Shown one piece after another: positions 1-10,131 of a stretch of DNA of 64,000 nucleotides. The DNA is from Microbacterium sp. USTB-Y (GTDB lineage: Bacteria; Actinomycetota; Actinomycetes; Actinomycetales; Microbacteriaceae): the NCBI RefSeq assembly GCF_023703415.1, contig NZ_JAGMTU010000004.1:62001-126000 (forward strand), read 5' to 3'. Position 1 is the first letter of the stretch, and the number at the start of each line of letters is the position of its first letter. The translations under genes were made by a program, and so were the position numbers. The notes beneath the pieces were generated by a model. That model saw only the letters and a list, made by a program, of their open reading frames with translations, searched no databases and had not been told where the DNA came from.

Positions 1-1440
1 GGTGGTCAGCAGCGCGAACCGGTTCTCCAGCCGCCGTTCGATCTGCTCGGGCGTCATCGTGCGCACCCGCGCCGCAGCGAGCTCGATCGCGAGCGGCAGC
101 CCGTCCAGACGTGCACACAGGCGCGCGACGACCTCGAGATCGAGCGTCGCTCCCGGACGTGCGGCCTGCGCACGCTCCACGAAGAGGCGCACGGCCGGTG
201 CATCCTGCGTCGCCTCGATCCCCAGCGGCTCCAGCGGAAGCACGCGCTCCGCGGCGATCGCGAGCGGGGTGCGGCTGGTGGTCAGGATCCGCAACGACGG
301 CACCATGGCCAGCAGATCCGCCGACCAGCGCGCGACACCGTCGATCACCTGCTCGCAGTTGTCCAGGACCAGGAGCGTCGTCCGCTCACCGAGAGCGGCG
401 ATGATGCGGGCGCCGAGGTCGGGACGCGGACGCTGCTCCGAGAGCCTGCCGCCGGGGGCGTTCTCGCTGATTCCCAGGGCGGCGGCGACCGCCAGCGGCA
501 CGCCCCCGTCGGTGCGCACACCGGCGAGCGGGACGACGACCACGGCGGGCGCCGGCGACTCCGCCGCCAGTGCCTGCGCGAGCCGGGTCTTGCCCAGTCC
601 GCCCGCGCCCATGATGGTCACGAGCCGTGCGGTGCGCAGCAGGACGCGCGCGCTCGCCAGCGCTCCGTCGCGGCCGATGAGCTCGTTCGGGGCGGACTGC
701 ACACCGATCCGCACCCGCGGCCCCTCGTCCCGCCCGCGCAGCAGCCGCGCGTTCAGCTCGACGAGCTCGGGGCCGGGCGAGCTGCCCAGCGCGTCGGCGA
801 GGGCGGCGCGCAGCCGTGCGAAGACGCCGAGGGCCTCAGGGACCCTGCCGTCGTCGGCGAGTGCCGTCATCAGCGCGGCCTGAGCCGTCTCATCGAGCGG
901 ATGGGCCGCAGCGAGTTCCTCGAGGATCCCGATGCCCTCCGCCGCCTGCCCAGCGGCCACGAGCGAGGCGGCGAGGCAGCCGCGGAGTGCGGCCTGCAGG
1001 CCCTGCGTGTGCGCCGCGAGCTCCTCCGCGATCGGAGCCCCCGCGAGGTCCGCGCCGGGCTCGCCCCGCCACAGGGCGAGGGCCGCGCGCAGCAACCGGA
1101 CGCGGTCGGGATCGCCGTCGTCGAGTGTCTCCGCCTCGGCGCGCAGACGGCGCGCGGACTGGAGGTCGGTGTCATCGGTGCCCAGGGCATAGCCTCCCGG
1201 AGCGCTCGCGATGGCGTCCGGCCCGGCGAGCGCCCTGGCCCGGGAGACGAGCGTCTGCAGGGCCGCCTTCGGGTTCTGCGGCTGGTCGTCCCCCCAGACC
1301 TCGTCGGCCAGCGCGGGCACGGATCGCGTGGTGCCGGTGCCCGCCAGGACGAGCGCCGTCAGCAGAGCGCGCATGGGCGTGCCTCCGGCGTCGCGATCCG
1401 CGATCCGCACCGGGCCGAGCACGCCGATGCGCGCGGTCAT
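1..1440 (-). CDS. SARP/AfsR-type transcriptional regulator with NB-ARC-like ATPase (3' end outside window)
   Basis: The reading frame starts at ATG 1440 and runs off the left edge after 480 codons, so the C-terminus is missing. The first ~90 residues look like an OmpR-type winged helix (VWGDDQPQNPKAALQTLVSR), followed by an alpha-helical BTAD-like region. An STAND ATPase follows, with Walker A GAGGLGKT at residues 278-285, Walker B-like LVLDNCEQV, a sensor RILTTSR and GLPLAIELAAARVR. Such proteins regulate secondary metabolism or peptidase genes after nucleotide-dependent oligomerisation; the target here is unknown. The start overlaps the dapB stop as ATGA, so the two genes are probably translationally coupled. 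The family call is firm. Confidence 0.88.
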   Translation of the reverse strand, partial: MTARIGVLGPVRIADRDAGGTPMRALLTALVLAGTGTTRSVPALADEVWGDDQPQNPKAALQTLVSRARALAGPDAIASAPGGYALGTDDTDLQSARRLRAEAETLDDGDPDRVRLLRAALALWRGEPGADLAGAPIAEELAAHTQGLQAALRGCLAASLVAAGQAAEGIGILEELAAAHPLDETAQAALMTALADDGRVPEALGVFARLRAALADALGSSPGPELVELNARLLRGRDEGPRVRIGVQSAPNELIGRDGALASARVLLRTARLVTIMGAGGLGKTRLAQALAAESPAPAVVVVPLAGVRTDGGVPLAVAAALGISENAPGGRLSEQRPRPDLGARIIAALGERTTLLVLDNCEQVIDGVARWSADLLAMVPSLRILTTSRTPLAIAAERVLPLEPLGIEATQDAPAVRLFVERAQAARPGATLDLEVVARLCARLDGLPLAIELAAARVRTMTPEQIERRLENRFALLTT

Positions 1441-2183
1441 GCGCGCGGCCGGATCCCCAGATCGATCACGTTCTCCAGGCCCACGACCACACCGCGCAGA
1501 TCACGGGCGTACGGCAGGGCGAGGCGGATCCCGGGGGCGTACGCCGCCGCCGACTGCACGGTGTCGTGCACGATCGTGAGCGACTCCCCCGGGCCCGAAA
1601 GGATGACCTCCTGCTTGGCGAGCACGCCGGGCCGGCGCAGCGAGTGCACCGGGACGCCGGCGACCTGCTGGCCGCGCGCGCGCTGGTCGACGTGCGGCGC
1701 ATCGACGGGCCCCTGCTCGGAGCGGGCCGCCGCGATCAGTTCCGCAGTGCGCACCGCCGTGCCGCTGGGCGAGTCGATCTTCGTGTGCTGGTGCGCCTCG
1801 ATGATCTCGACGGACCCGAAGAACGGAGCGGCGAGGGCGGCCAGCGCCGTGCCCAGCACGGATCCCAGCGAGAAGTTGGGCACGAACAGCGCTCCCGTGC
1901 CGGCGGCGTCGATGGCCGGCCGCACCTGGGCGATGCGGTCGGCAGACCACCCCGAGGTCGCGACGAGGAGGTTGATGCCGCGGTCGACCGCGGCGCGCAC
2001 GATCTCGACGCTGGAGGCCGGCGTGGTCGCATCGACCACGAGGTCGGCGCCGTCGAGCTCGTCCATCGTGCTGTTCGAGCCGAGCACCGCGCCGAGCTCG
2101 AACCCGTCCAGCTGCGCGATCACATCGCCGATGATGGTGCCGAGCTTGCCGGAGGCGCCCACCAGGGCCACGCGCGTCGTCAT
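1437..2183 (-). CDS. dapB: 4-hydroxy-tetrahydrodipicolinate reductase
   Basis: Cytosolic NAD(P)H-dependent enzyme of the lysine and diaminopimelate pathway. The N-terminal Rossmann loop reads VALVGASGKLGT. The substrate region contains SGTAVRTAE, matching the DapB SGTA motif, and the conserved HQHTKIDSPSG segment carries the catalytic His pair and Lys. At 248 aa the length is normal. An in-frame GTG lies 6 nt upstream (2189), but ATG 2183 is preferred because TAGACT sits exactly 6 nt before it, the leaderless pattern of this genome. dapB normally lies downstream of pnp in actinobacteria, and it still does here. Confidence 0.95.
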   Translation of the reverse strand: MTTRVALVGASGKLGTIIGDVIAQLDGFELGAVLGSNSTMDELDGADLVVDATTPASSVEIVRAAVDRGINLLVATSGWSADRIAQVRPAIDAAGTGALFVPNFSLGSVLGTALAALAAPFFGSVEIIEAHQHTKIDSPSGTAVRTAELIAAARSEQGPVDAPHVDQRARGQQVAGVPVHSLRRPGVLAKQEVILSGPGESLTIVHDTVQSAAAYAPGIRLALPYARDLRGVVVGLENVIDLGIRPRA

Positions 2184-2189
2184 GTCCAC

Positions 2190-2195
2190 AGTCTA
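2190..2195 (-). promoter_or_regulatory. leaderless -10 hexamer of dapB
   Basis: TAGACT on the minus strand, 6 nt before ATG 2183. It implies transcription starting at or next to the start codon. Confidence 0.55.
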
Positions 2196-2256
2196 TTCAG
2201 GGCGGCGGACGCGGCTCCTCCGCGCGGCTGGTGCGGTCCGGGGCGCGTCGAGGGCA

Positions 2257-2262
2257 TAACGT
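2257..2262 (+). promoter_or_regulatory. leaderless -10 hexamer of the GNAT gene
   Basis: TAACGT followed by 6 nt and ATG 2269. No Shine-Dalgarno sequence is visible. Confidence 0.5.
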
Positions 2263-2268
2263 CGGAGC

Positions 2269-2748
2269 ATGCCCACGTTCCGGATCGCATCCCCCGAGGA
2301 TGCCGACGCGCACGCCGTGCTGGTCGCCTACTTCACCCTGCGGGCCGCGGAGTTCCCCGGTGGCACCTACTCCCCTACATATCCGAAGGCCGCGGCGTTC
2401 CAGGATCCTGACGGCGTCTTCCTGCTTCTCGAAGACGACGACGCGATCGTGGGCTGCGGCGGGATCCGCCGCGTCGCGATGCCCGACGGCGCGCCGGACG
2501 TGTTCGAGATCAAACACGTGTTCCTGAGCCCGGAGACGCGCGGTCGCGGCTGGGGGCGCCTGCTGCTCGAGGAGTTGGAACGCCGCGCTCGCGGATTCGG
2601 GGCCGGCGCCCTCGTGCTCGACACCCACCACACGCTCGAGGCGGCCGGCCACCTCTACCGCAACAGCGGCTTCGCCGAGATCCCCCGTTACAACGAGAAT
2701 CCCAACGCGACCCGTTGGTATCGGAAGGATCTGGAGGCGCACGCGTGA
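2269..2748 (+). CDS. GNAT family N-acetyltransferase
   Basis: Acetyl-CoA-dependent acetyltransferase of 159 aa with one GNAT domain over its whole length. The acetyl-CoA pyrophosphate-binding motif is FLSPETRGRGWGRLLLEELERRA (R/QxxGxG), preceded by the strand FEIKHV and followed by ALVLDTHHTLEAAGHLYRNSGF, the usual final strand-helix. The substrate cannot be inferred. The stop overlaps the GTG start of the next gene, so the two are co-translated. The divergent dapB gene is 85 bp away, and both promoters are of the leaderless type. Confidence 0.88.
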   Translation: MPTFRIASPEDADAHAVLVAYFTLRAAEFPGGTYSPTYPKAAAFQDPDGVFLLLEDDDAIVGCGGIRRVAMPDGAPDVFEIKHVFLSPETRGRGWGRLLLEELERRARGFGAGALVLDTHHTLEAAGHLYRNSGFAEIPRYNENPNATRWYRKDLEAHA

Positions 2749-3179
2749 GGCTGTGGTCTGTTCACCCCCGCTACTACGATCGGCAGGCGCTCACGGCGTG
2801 CTGGCGCGAGGGACTGCTCGCGCAGGCGGTGATCGCGGACCCGACGCGGCGCGGCTATGCGAACCACCCGCAGCTGCAGCGGTTCCGCGCCGTGCGGGAT
2901 CCGCTCGCGGCGATCGGCGACTACCTCTCCGCAGTGGTGGACGAGGCCGACGCACGCGGCTACCGGTTCGCGCGGGAGAAGATCCTCAAGACCGGTCCCG
3001 TGGAGCGGATCCCCGTCGCCCACGGTCAGCTCGAGTACGAGTGGGGGCACCTGCTGCGCAAGCTCGAGGTCCGCAACCCGGACCTCTGGGAGCGGTGGCG
3101 CACCCGTGCGCTCCCGGATCCGCATCCGCTCTTCATCGTCGAGCCGGGTCCGATCGCCGACTGGGAGCGCATCAGCTGA
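2745..3179 (+). CDS. pyrimidine-dimer DNA glycosylase (T4 endonuclease V-like) family protein
   Basis: 144 aa starting at GTG 2745, overlapping the preceding TGA. The N-terminus RLWSVHPRYYDRQAL followed by ACWREGLLAQAV and NHPQLQRF is typical of the Pyr_excise (PF03013) family. T4 endonuclease V excises cyclobutane dimers using its N-terminal amine. Most bacterial family members are uncharacterised, so repair activity is an inference from the family. The initiator would have to be processed to expose a residue other than the Thr2 used by T4 endonuclease V. Confidence 0.8.
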   Translation: MRLWSVHPRYYDRQALTACWREGLLAQAVIADPTRRGYANHPQLQRFRAVRDPLAAIGDYLSAVVDEADARGYRFAREKILKTGPVERIPVAHGQLEYEWGHLLRKLEVRNPDLWERWRTRALPDPHPLFIVEPGPIADWERIS

Positions 3180-3211
3180 TCCCGGCGCGACGCGGCGGGC
3201 CGTCCTCGCCC

Positions 3212-3277
3212 GTCACGATCAGCACACGTGGTGACGATCAGCACACGGATCCGGCGAACTCGTGTGCTGATCGTGAC
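3212..3277. repeat. intergenic palindrome with duplicated left arm
   Basis: A 17-nt arm GTCACGATCAGCACACG (3212-3228) is followed by a near copy with one difference (3231-3247). A perfect 17-nt complement lies at 3261-3277. Either left arm can pair with the right arm. The element sits between two convergent genes (ends at 3179 and 3337), so it could act as a bidirectional terminator. No poly-U tract follows. Confidence 0.7.
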
Positions 3278-3336
3278 AGGCCGTGCGGATCGTCACGAAC
3301 ATGCGCCGCGCAAGCGCCGCGTCCACGGTTGTGAGG

Positions 3337-3939
3337 TCAGACCGCGAGGGGATCCGGCAGGCCGGTGCGCAGCTCCACAGGCAGATGGCTCAGGTCGTTG
3401 TGCGCGAGCAGGGTCCACGGGCGGCCCTGCTTCTGCGAGATCACGGTGAGTCCGCAGTTCGCCTGGTTGAGCGTCATCCAGCGCCAGTCCGGCGCCTCGA
3501 GCACCTCGCGGACGAACCAGCCGATCACGAAGTTGTGCGTGATGAGCACCTCGTGGACGTCACCGGGCTTGCGGACCAGGTACTCGTTGACGGCGTCATC
3601 CATCTGCGCCCTGCCGGCCTCGATCTCCGCATCGGTGACGGATCCGAAGAAGGGCTCGAAGACGGCTGGTGTCTCCTCCGTCATGCCGGTGGGCACGCAG
3701 TCGAACAGCAGCGCGGACGGCTCAGCCTCGACCGAGGGGATCCGCTCGGAGATCGCCCTCGCCGTCTCGGCGGCGCGGAGCAGCGGAGAATGCCAGATCG
3801 CGTCGAGCGGGAGCCCGGACAGGCGGTCGGCGATCAGCTCGGCCTGACGGCGACCGCGCGGCGAGAGGGGGCCGTCGGCGAGACCGTGCTCGGCGTCCTG
3901 ATGTTCGCCGTGCCGGACCAGATAGATGTAATGCGTCAC
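3337..3939 (-). CDS. histidine phosphatase (phosphoglycerate mutase-like) family protein
   Basis: 200 aa with the catalytic RHGE at residues 9-12 (YLVRHGEHQD), the LSPRGRRQAELIADRL helix, SPLLRAAETA for the second phosphate-binding Arg, and LITHNFVIGWFVRE for the second catalytic His. This places it in the branch of small broad-specificity phosphatases rather than glycolytic mutases. The start is GTG 3939 with GAGGCGAG upstream. It is transcribed alone towards the palindrome at 3212-3277. The substrate is unknown. Confidence 0.85.
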   Translation of the reverse strand: MTHYIYLVRHGEHQDAEHGLADGPLSPRGRRQAELIADRLSGLPLDAIWHSPLLRAAETARAISERIPSVEAEPSALLFDCVPTGMTEETPAVFEPFFGSVTDAEIEAGRAQMDDAVNEYLVRKPGDVHEVLITHNFVIGWFVREVLEAPDWRWMTLNQANCGLTVISQKQGRPWTLLAHNDLSHLPVELRTGLPDPLAV

Positions 3940-4012
3940 AACCGCTCGCCTCGTCGCCGACTCCGTGGTCGGGGTGCTTCCAGCCTATGTCACGGATCGG
4001 ACACGGACCGGA

Positions 4013-5077
4013 TCAGCTCGCCGCCCGGGTGAGTTCGGCCAGCTGCGCCCGCCCCAGCGCGACACCCGCGCCCTGCATGAGCTCATCCACCTGGTCGGTC
4101 GCGAAGGCGTTGACGATGGGGGCGGTGACCGTGCGCTGCGCGAGCAGCCAGCCGATCGCCACCGCCGCAACGGGCACCTGCAGCTCGTCCGCCGCGATGT
4201 CGAGAGCCCGCAGCACCTTGATTCCGCGGCGGTTGATGTTGCCGCGCAACTGCATGCCGCGCACGCCCTGCAGGGCCTGCTTCGAACGGTGGCGCCCCGA
4301 GAGGAAGCCGTGCTCGAGGGCGTGCGAGGGCGTCACCGCGAGCCCCTGGGCCGCGGCGACCAGTCGCAGGTCGCCCTCGAAGCCCTGGCGGCGCAGCAGG
4401 TTATACGGCTCGTCCAGCACCTCGATGCGCGGGTACCCCGCCGAGGCGAGGATCCGGGCCTCGACCAGACGCTCCGGGGTGAACCCGAAGGCTCCCAGCA
4501 GGCGCACCTTGCCGGTCTCGACCAGCCACTCCGCCGTGGCGAGGGTGTCCTCGAGGGCGCTGCCGTCGTCGACCGTGCCGTCGAGGTAGAGCACGTCGAT
4601 GCACTCGACTCCGAGCCGGTTCAGCGAGGCCTCCACCGCGCGGACGAGGTTCACCGCGCCGATGCCGGGGTTGTCGGGGTGACCGCCCACGCGCACGCTC
4701 AGCACGATGTCGTCGCGGTTGCGCCGCGACGCGAGCCAGCGCCCGATGATGTGCTCGCTGCGCCCCGCGGCGAAGCTGTCGGCGGTGTGCACCGCGTTGC
4801 CGCCGAACTCGGCGTAGCGGTCGAGAATGCGCAGGGCGGTGTCGGCGTCGGTGTTCCAGCCGAACTCCGCGCCGCCCAGGATCAATGGGAAGGTGCGGAT
4901 GCCTGTCTCGCCGATCGGCACGCGCAGGCTCGTGCCGATGCCGGGTCCGACCACGGGGATCGGGGCGGACGGATGCGGCGGCACCACGGCAGGCGGCGTC
5001 GTGACGGCGGGCGCGGTCGCGACGGCAGGCGCGGCACCGCCGGTCGCGGATCCGGGTCCGACACTGAAGAGACGCAT
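4013..5077 (-). CDS. aldo/keto reductase-fold protein with a degenerate catalytic tetrad
   Basis: 354 aa. Residues 1-50 are an Ala/Pro-rich extension. Residues 51-350 follow the AKR TIM barrel (VPIGETGIRTFPLILGGAEFG, GRSEHIIGRWLA, VEASLNRLGVECIDVLYLDG). The four catalytic positions are all replaced. The Asp and Tyr of the usual DTADxY are His97 and Phe102 (HTADSF), the Lys strand reads LSVRVG with Arg129, and the His of LxLH is Asp166 (YLDG). It is therefore unlikely to reduce carbonyls; binding of NADP(H) or a regulatory role is possible. An inverted repeat lies 34 bp upstream. The fold call is firm and the function unknown. Confidence 0.85.
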   Translation of the reverse strand: MRLFSVGPGSATGGAAPAVATAPAVTTPPAVVPPHPSAPIPVVGPGIGTSLRVPIGETGIRTFPLILGGAEFGWNTDADTALRILDRYAEFGGNAVHTADSFAAGRSEHIIGRWLASRRNRDDIVLSVRVGGHPDNPGIGAVNLVRAVEASLNRLGVECIDVLYLDGTVDDGSALEDTLATAEWLVETGKVRLLGAFGFTPERLVEARILASAGYPRIEVLDEPYNLLRRQGFEGDLRLVAAAQGLAVTPSHALEHGFLSGRHRSKQALQGVRGMQLRGNINRRGIKVLRALDIAADELQVPVAAVAIGWLLAQRTVTAPIVNAFATDQVDELMQGAGVALGRAQLAELTRAAS

Positions 5078-5110
5078 GCGATCACCCCCGTGTCTGCTGC
5101 GCTGTGCTTC

Positions 5111-5132
5111 GAACGCACCCCCCGGTGCGTTC
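5111..5132. promoter_or_regulatory. inverted repeat upstream of the aldo/keto reductase-like gene
   Basis: GAACGCACC-CCCC-GGTGCGTTC, perfect 9-bp arms with a 4-nt spacer, 34 bp before the start at 5077. It may be an operator or a 5'-UTR hairpin. Confidence 0.45.
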
Positions 5133-5220
5133 CCTACGAGAGTAAGGGAGGCCTCGGACGCTTCCGTTCATTGAGACGGCCGGGAGGCGAACAATGGATA
5201 ACGGTTCGGTCACGAAGACG

Positions 5221-5270
5221 CGAAAAGGCCCGCCATGTCCCCCCTTCGGCGGACATGACGGGCCTTTTCG
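5221..5270 (-). terminator. terminator of pnp
   Basis: Twenty-nt arms (5221-5240 and 5251-5270) pair with a single mismatch around a 10-nt loop. The outer AAAA/TTTT bases make it work in both directions. It lies 7 bp beyond the pnp stop codon. Confidence 0.85.
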
Positions 5271-5277
5271 TGAGGAA

Positions 5278-7554
<2,277 letters not shown>

Positions 7555-7636
7555 GAGGTCTCTCCTTCTTTGTTTAGGCTCGCTCTCCCGTGTGGAGCGC
7601 GAGCATGGACGGATGCGCACAGAGGCATCCTGTTCG

Positions 7637-7642
7637 ATCCTA
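7637..7642 (-). promoter_or_regulatory. candidate -10 of pnp
   Basis: TAGGAT on the minus strand, about 83 nt upstream of the TTG start. That leaves a long leader, where pnp autoregulation would act in other bacteria. Confidence 0.4.
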
Positions 7643-7691
7643 TCAGCGCGCGGCGCAACAGCTGCCCCGGCCTCTCCCGCCGCGCAGCCGA

Positions 7692-9632
7692 TCAGACCTC
7701 GCTCGGCTCCCGCACTCCCCGCTCGCGGCCGAGGCGCACGTAGTCGTGGTGCTTCGCGCTGCGTCCGTCGCCCGCGGCCCGTCCATGCAGACGCCGCCAC
7801 ACCCAGGGGAGCGCATGCCGACGCCACCACACGCCGGCCCCGGTGCGCTCCGACGCGTGCAGGGCCTCGTCCAGCGCGCCGAGCTCGTCCGCGAGGGCCA
7901 CGCCGAGCACGCCGCCGGCCCGATAGGCGAGGAAGCGGTGCCCTCGACTGGAGAGGTGCACGAGGTCCTCCCCCCAGTTCGGCCTCTCGGCGAGCTGCGG
8001 ATGCAGGTCGGTGTCCAGCAGGATCGCGCCCTGGCGGCGGGCGATGCCCGCGAGCGCCGTGGCCCAGGCGGAGAACCGGCGGGCGTAGATCCGCGCCGCC
8101 GGGTTGCCCGGCAGGAACGCCGTGACGACCAGGACGTCGGCGCCCGCCTCGCGCAGCTGCCGCACGGCGTCCTCGAGACGCGCCGCGAGCCGCGGGATCG
8201 AGGCGCGCCGCTTCACCAGGTCGTTCGCGCCGACGAGGATCGACGCGAGATCCGGGCGCAGCTCGAGGGCGCGCTGCAGCTGCGTGCCGCAGACGTCCTC
8301 GACGCGCTTCGAGCGGATCGCGAGGTTCGCGTAGTCCAGCGGTTCCCGGGCAGCCAGCAGCAGAGCGAGCCGATCCGCCCAGCCGCGCAGTGCGCCGTCG
8401 GGCCCCGGATCGCACAGGCCCTCGGTCAGCGAGTCGCCGAGCGCGACATAGCGGCGCCAGTGCTTGCGCTCCCCCGCCGGCGCGGGCTCGGGTCGCACCG
8501 CCCGGGGAGCGCGGAGGCCCGCGTCGGCCCTGTGCAGCTCCTGCGCCTCGGCGAAGTGCCCGAGGAGCTGGTCGCACACGGCGCTCCAGCTGCGCCCCTC
8601 GACCGCCTCGCGACCCGCGCGGCCGAACGCCTGCCGTTTGCAGGCGTCACCGGCGAGATCCCGCACCCGCTCGCGCAGATCCTCGAGATCGCCCGGGCGG
8701 TAGAGCCAGCCGTCGATCCCCTTCCGCACGAGGTCGAGCGGGCCGCCCCGGCCCGTCGCGACCACCGGGATCCCGCTCGCGTGGGCCTCCTGCAGCGTCT
8801 GACCGAAGGTCTCGCTCTCCCCCGGATGCACGAAGACGTCGAAGGACGCCATCGCCCGGGCGAGCTCGGCCCCGCCGAGGTGCCCCAGGAAGAGCGCGCC
8901 GGGCAGCAGCGCCTCGAGACGGGGACGGGCGGGTCCGTCGCCTACGATCACGAGCCGCACCCCGGGGAGGTCGGCGAGCACGCGCAGATCCTCCACCTGC
9001 TTCTCCGGCGCCAGCCGCCCGACGTAGCCGACGACGACGTCCGACCCGCCCCGGTGCTCCCAGTCCGCCACCCGCCGATCGGGGTGGAAGCGTTCGGCGT
9101 CCACTCCCCTGCCCCAGCGACGCACCCGGTCGACGCCGAGACGGGCGAGCTGCTCCTCGGACTCCGACGACGGAGCGAGGGTCAGCGTCGCCCGACGGTG
9201 CAGACGCGCGATGTGCGCTTCGGCGAGCGCGGTGGTGAGGGCCACTCCGTAGCGGGCGGCGTAGGCGGCGACGTCGGTCTGGTACGCCGCGACCGACGGC
9301 ACCCCGATGCGCTCCGCGGCGAGCGCACCGCGCCAGCCCAGCGCGAAGGGCGACGCGAGGTGCACGACGTCGGGCTCGAAGCGGGCCAGCGCGACGGACA
9401 GCCGGTGCGCGCTCGAGGTGCCCACCCGCACGGTGCGGTAGCCGGGCAGGGCGACCGACGGGATCGGCTCAATCCGCGCGTGCCCGATCATGCGCGGCAT
9501 GTCCGCGGCCGCGGGCGCGTACACACGGGCCTCATGTCCGTGACGCTCGAGATGGCGGAGGATCTGCAGGACGCTCCCGGTCACGCCGTTCATGTGCGGG
9601 AGGAAGGATTCCGTCACGATCGCTGCTCTCAC
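7692..9632 (-). CDS. GT4 glycosyltransferase fused to an SGNH/GDSL hydrolase
   Basis: 646 aa. Residues 1-370 form a GT-B family 4 glycosyltransferase: an acceptor-domain glycine loop near [23 protein letters not shown] at 203-216, and the donor-binding [15 protein letters not shown] at 269-283 with the E-x7-E pair. The sequence resembles mannosyltransferases of the PimB/MgtA type. After a linker at 371-392 comes an SGNH hydrolase with nucleophile Ser401 (ALGDSLTEG), oxyanion Asn470 (VGAND) and the Asp556/His559 pair (DLVH). No signal peptide or membrane segment is seen, so it is probably cytosolic. Gluing a sugar to a lipid or wall precursor and trimming an acyl group is a plausible joint role. 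No frameshift separates the halves. Confidence 0.85.
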   Translation of the reverse strand: MRAAIVTESFLPHMNGVTGSVLQILRHLERHGHEARVYAPAAADMPRMIGHARIEPIPSVALPGYRTVRVGTSSAHRLSVALARFEPDVVHLASPFALGWRGALAAERIGVPSVAAYQTDVAAYAARYGVALTTALAEAHIARLHRRATLTLAPSSESEEQLARLGVDRVRRWGRGVDAERFHPDRRVADWEHRGGSDVVVGYVGRLAPEKQVEDLRVLADLPGVRLVIVGDGPARPRLEALLPGALFLGHLGGAELARAMASFDVFVHPGESETFGQTLQEAHASGIPVVATGRGGPLDLVRKGIDGWLYRPGDLEDLRERVRDLAGDACKRQAFGRAGREAVEGRSWSAVCDQLLGHFAEAQELHRADAGLRAPRAVRPEPAPAGERKHWRRYVALGDSLTEGLCDPGPDGALRGWADRLALLLAAREPLDYANLAIRSKRVEDVCGTQLQRALELRPDLASILVGANDLVKRRASIPRLAARLEDAVRQLREAGADVLVVTAFLPGNPAARIYARRFSAWATALAGIARRQGAILLDTDLHPQLAERPNWGEDLVHLSSRGHRFLAYRAGGVLGVALADELGALDEALHASERTGAGVWWRRHALPWVWRRLHGRAAGDGRSAKHHDYVRLGRERGVREPSEV

Positions 9633-9823
9633 GTGATCAGGATCCCGCCCCGCCGGCTCCGGAGGCGCCCGGATCGGCGATCATCGCGCAGTGTTCACCG
9701 GATGCACGGCACCCGGTCACCGATCGTCTGCCGCCGCGTCCTCCGCCGACGATGCCGTCCTCGGGACCGGCACGCGACCGGCGACGAGCCGCGGCGACGA
9801 TGGCCCTGTCGGGACGCACGCCC

Positions 9824-9829
9824 TAGGCT
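9824..9829 (+). promoter_or_regulatory. leaderless -10 hexamer of the DUF5302 gene
   Basis: TAGGCT, 7 nt before ATG 9837. Confidence 0.5.
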
Positions 9830-9836
9830 GGCGCGC

Positions 9837-10007
9837 ATGAGTACCGACGACACCGCCGCTGCGGACATGAAGCGCAAGTTCAAGGAGGCGCTCGAGAAGA
9901 AGAACGCCCAGCAGCATCGGGGCGAGGCGCATCTGGACGGCGACTCCGCCGTGCACGGCACACACGCCGCGCAGACCAAGCGCGAGTTCCGCCGCAAGAG
10001 CGGCTGA
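9837..10007 (+). CDS. DUF5302-type small basic protein
   Basis: 56 aa, highly charged, with the actinobacterial DUF5302 pattern: an N-terminal helix DMKRKFKEALEKKNAQ, then a Gly/His/Asp-rich middle and the basic tail KREFRRKSG. No function is known for the family. It is too short for usual gene-length cut-offs, but a leaderless promoter and a strong terminator 20 bp downstream frame it as a single-gene unit. Confidence 0.8.
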   Translation: MSTDDTAAADMKRKFKEALEKKNAQQHRGEAHLDGDSAVHGTHAAQTKREFRRKSG

Positions 10008-10026
10008 TGCCCGGATCCACCCGGTA

Positions 10027-10058
10027 AGGGGCGCCGACGCATCGCCGTCGGCGCCCCT
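10027..10058 (+). terminator. terminator of the DUF5302 gene
   Basis: A perfect 13-bp stem (AGGGGCGCCGACG and its complement) around a 6-nt loop, 20 bp after the stop. Confidence 0.8.
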
Positions 10059-10119
10059 CCGCATGCGGCCCCCGAGACCGGTCCGTGCCGTCGCAGTTCC
10101 GATCCACAGGCAACCGGGT

Positions 10120-10125
10120 TACGGT
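10120..10125 (+). promoter_or_regulatory. leaderless -10 hexamer of the secreted coiled-coil protein
   Basis: TACGGT, 6 nt before GTG 10132. It supports this GTG as the start. Confidence 0.5.
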
Positions 10126-10131
10126 CGAAAG

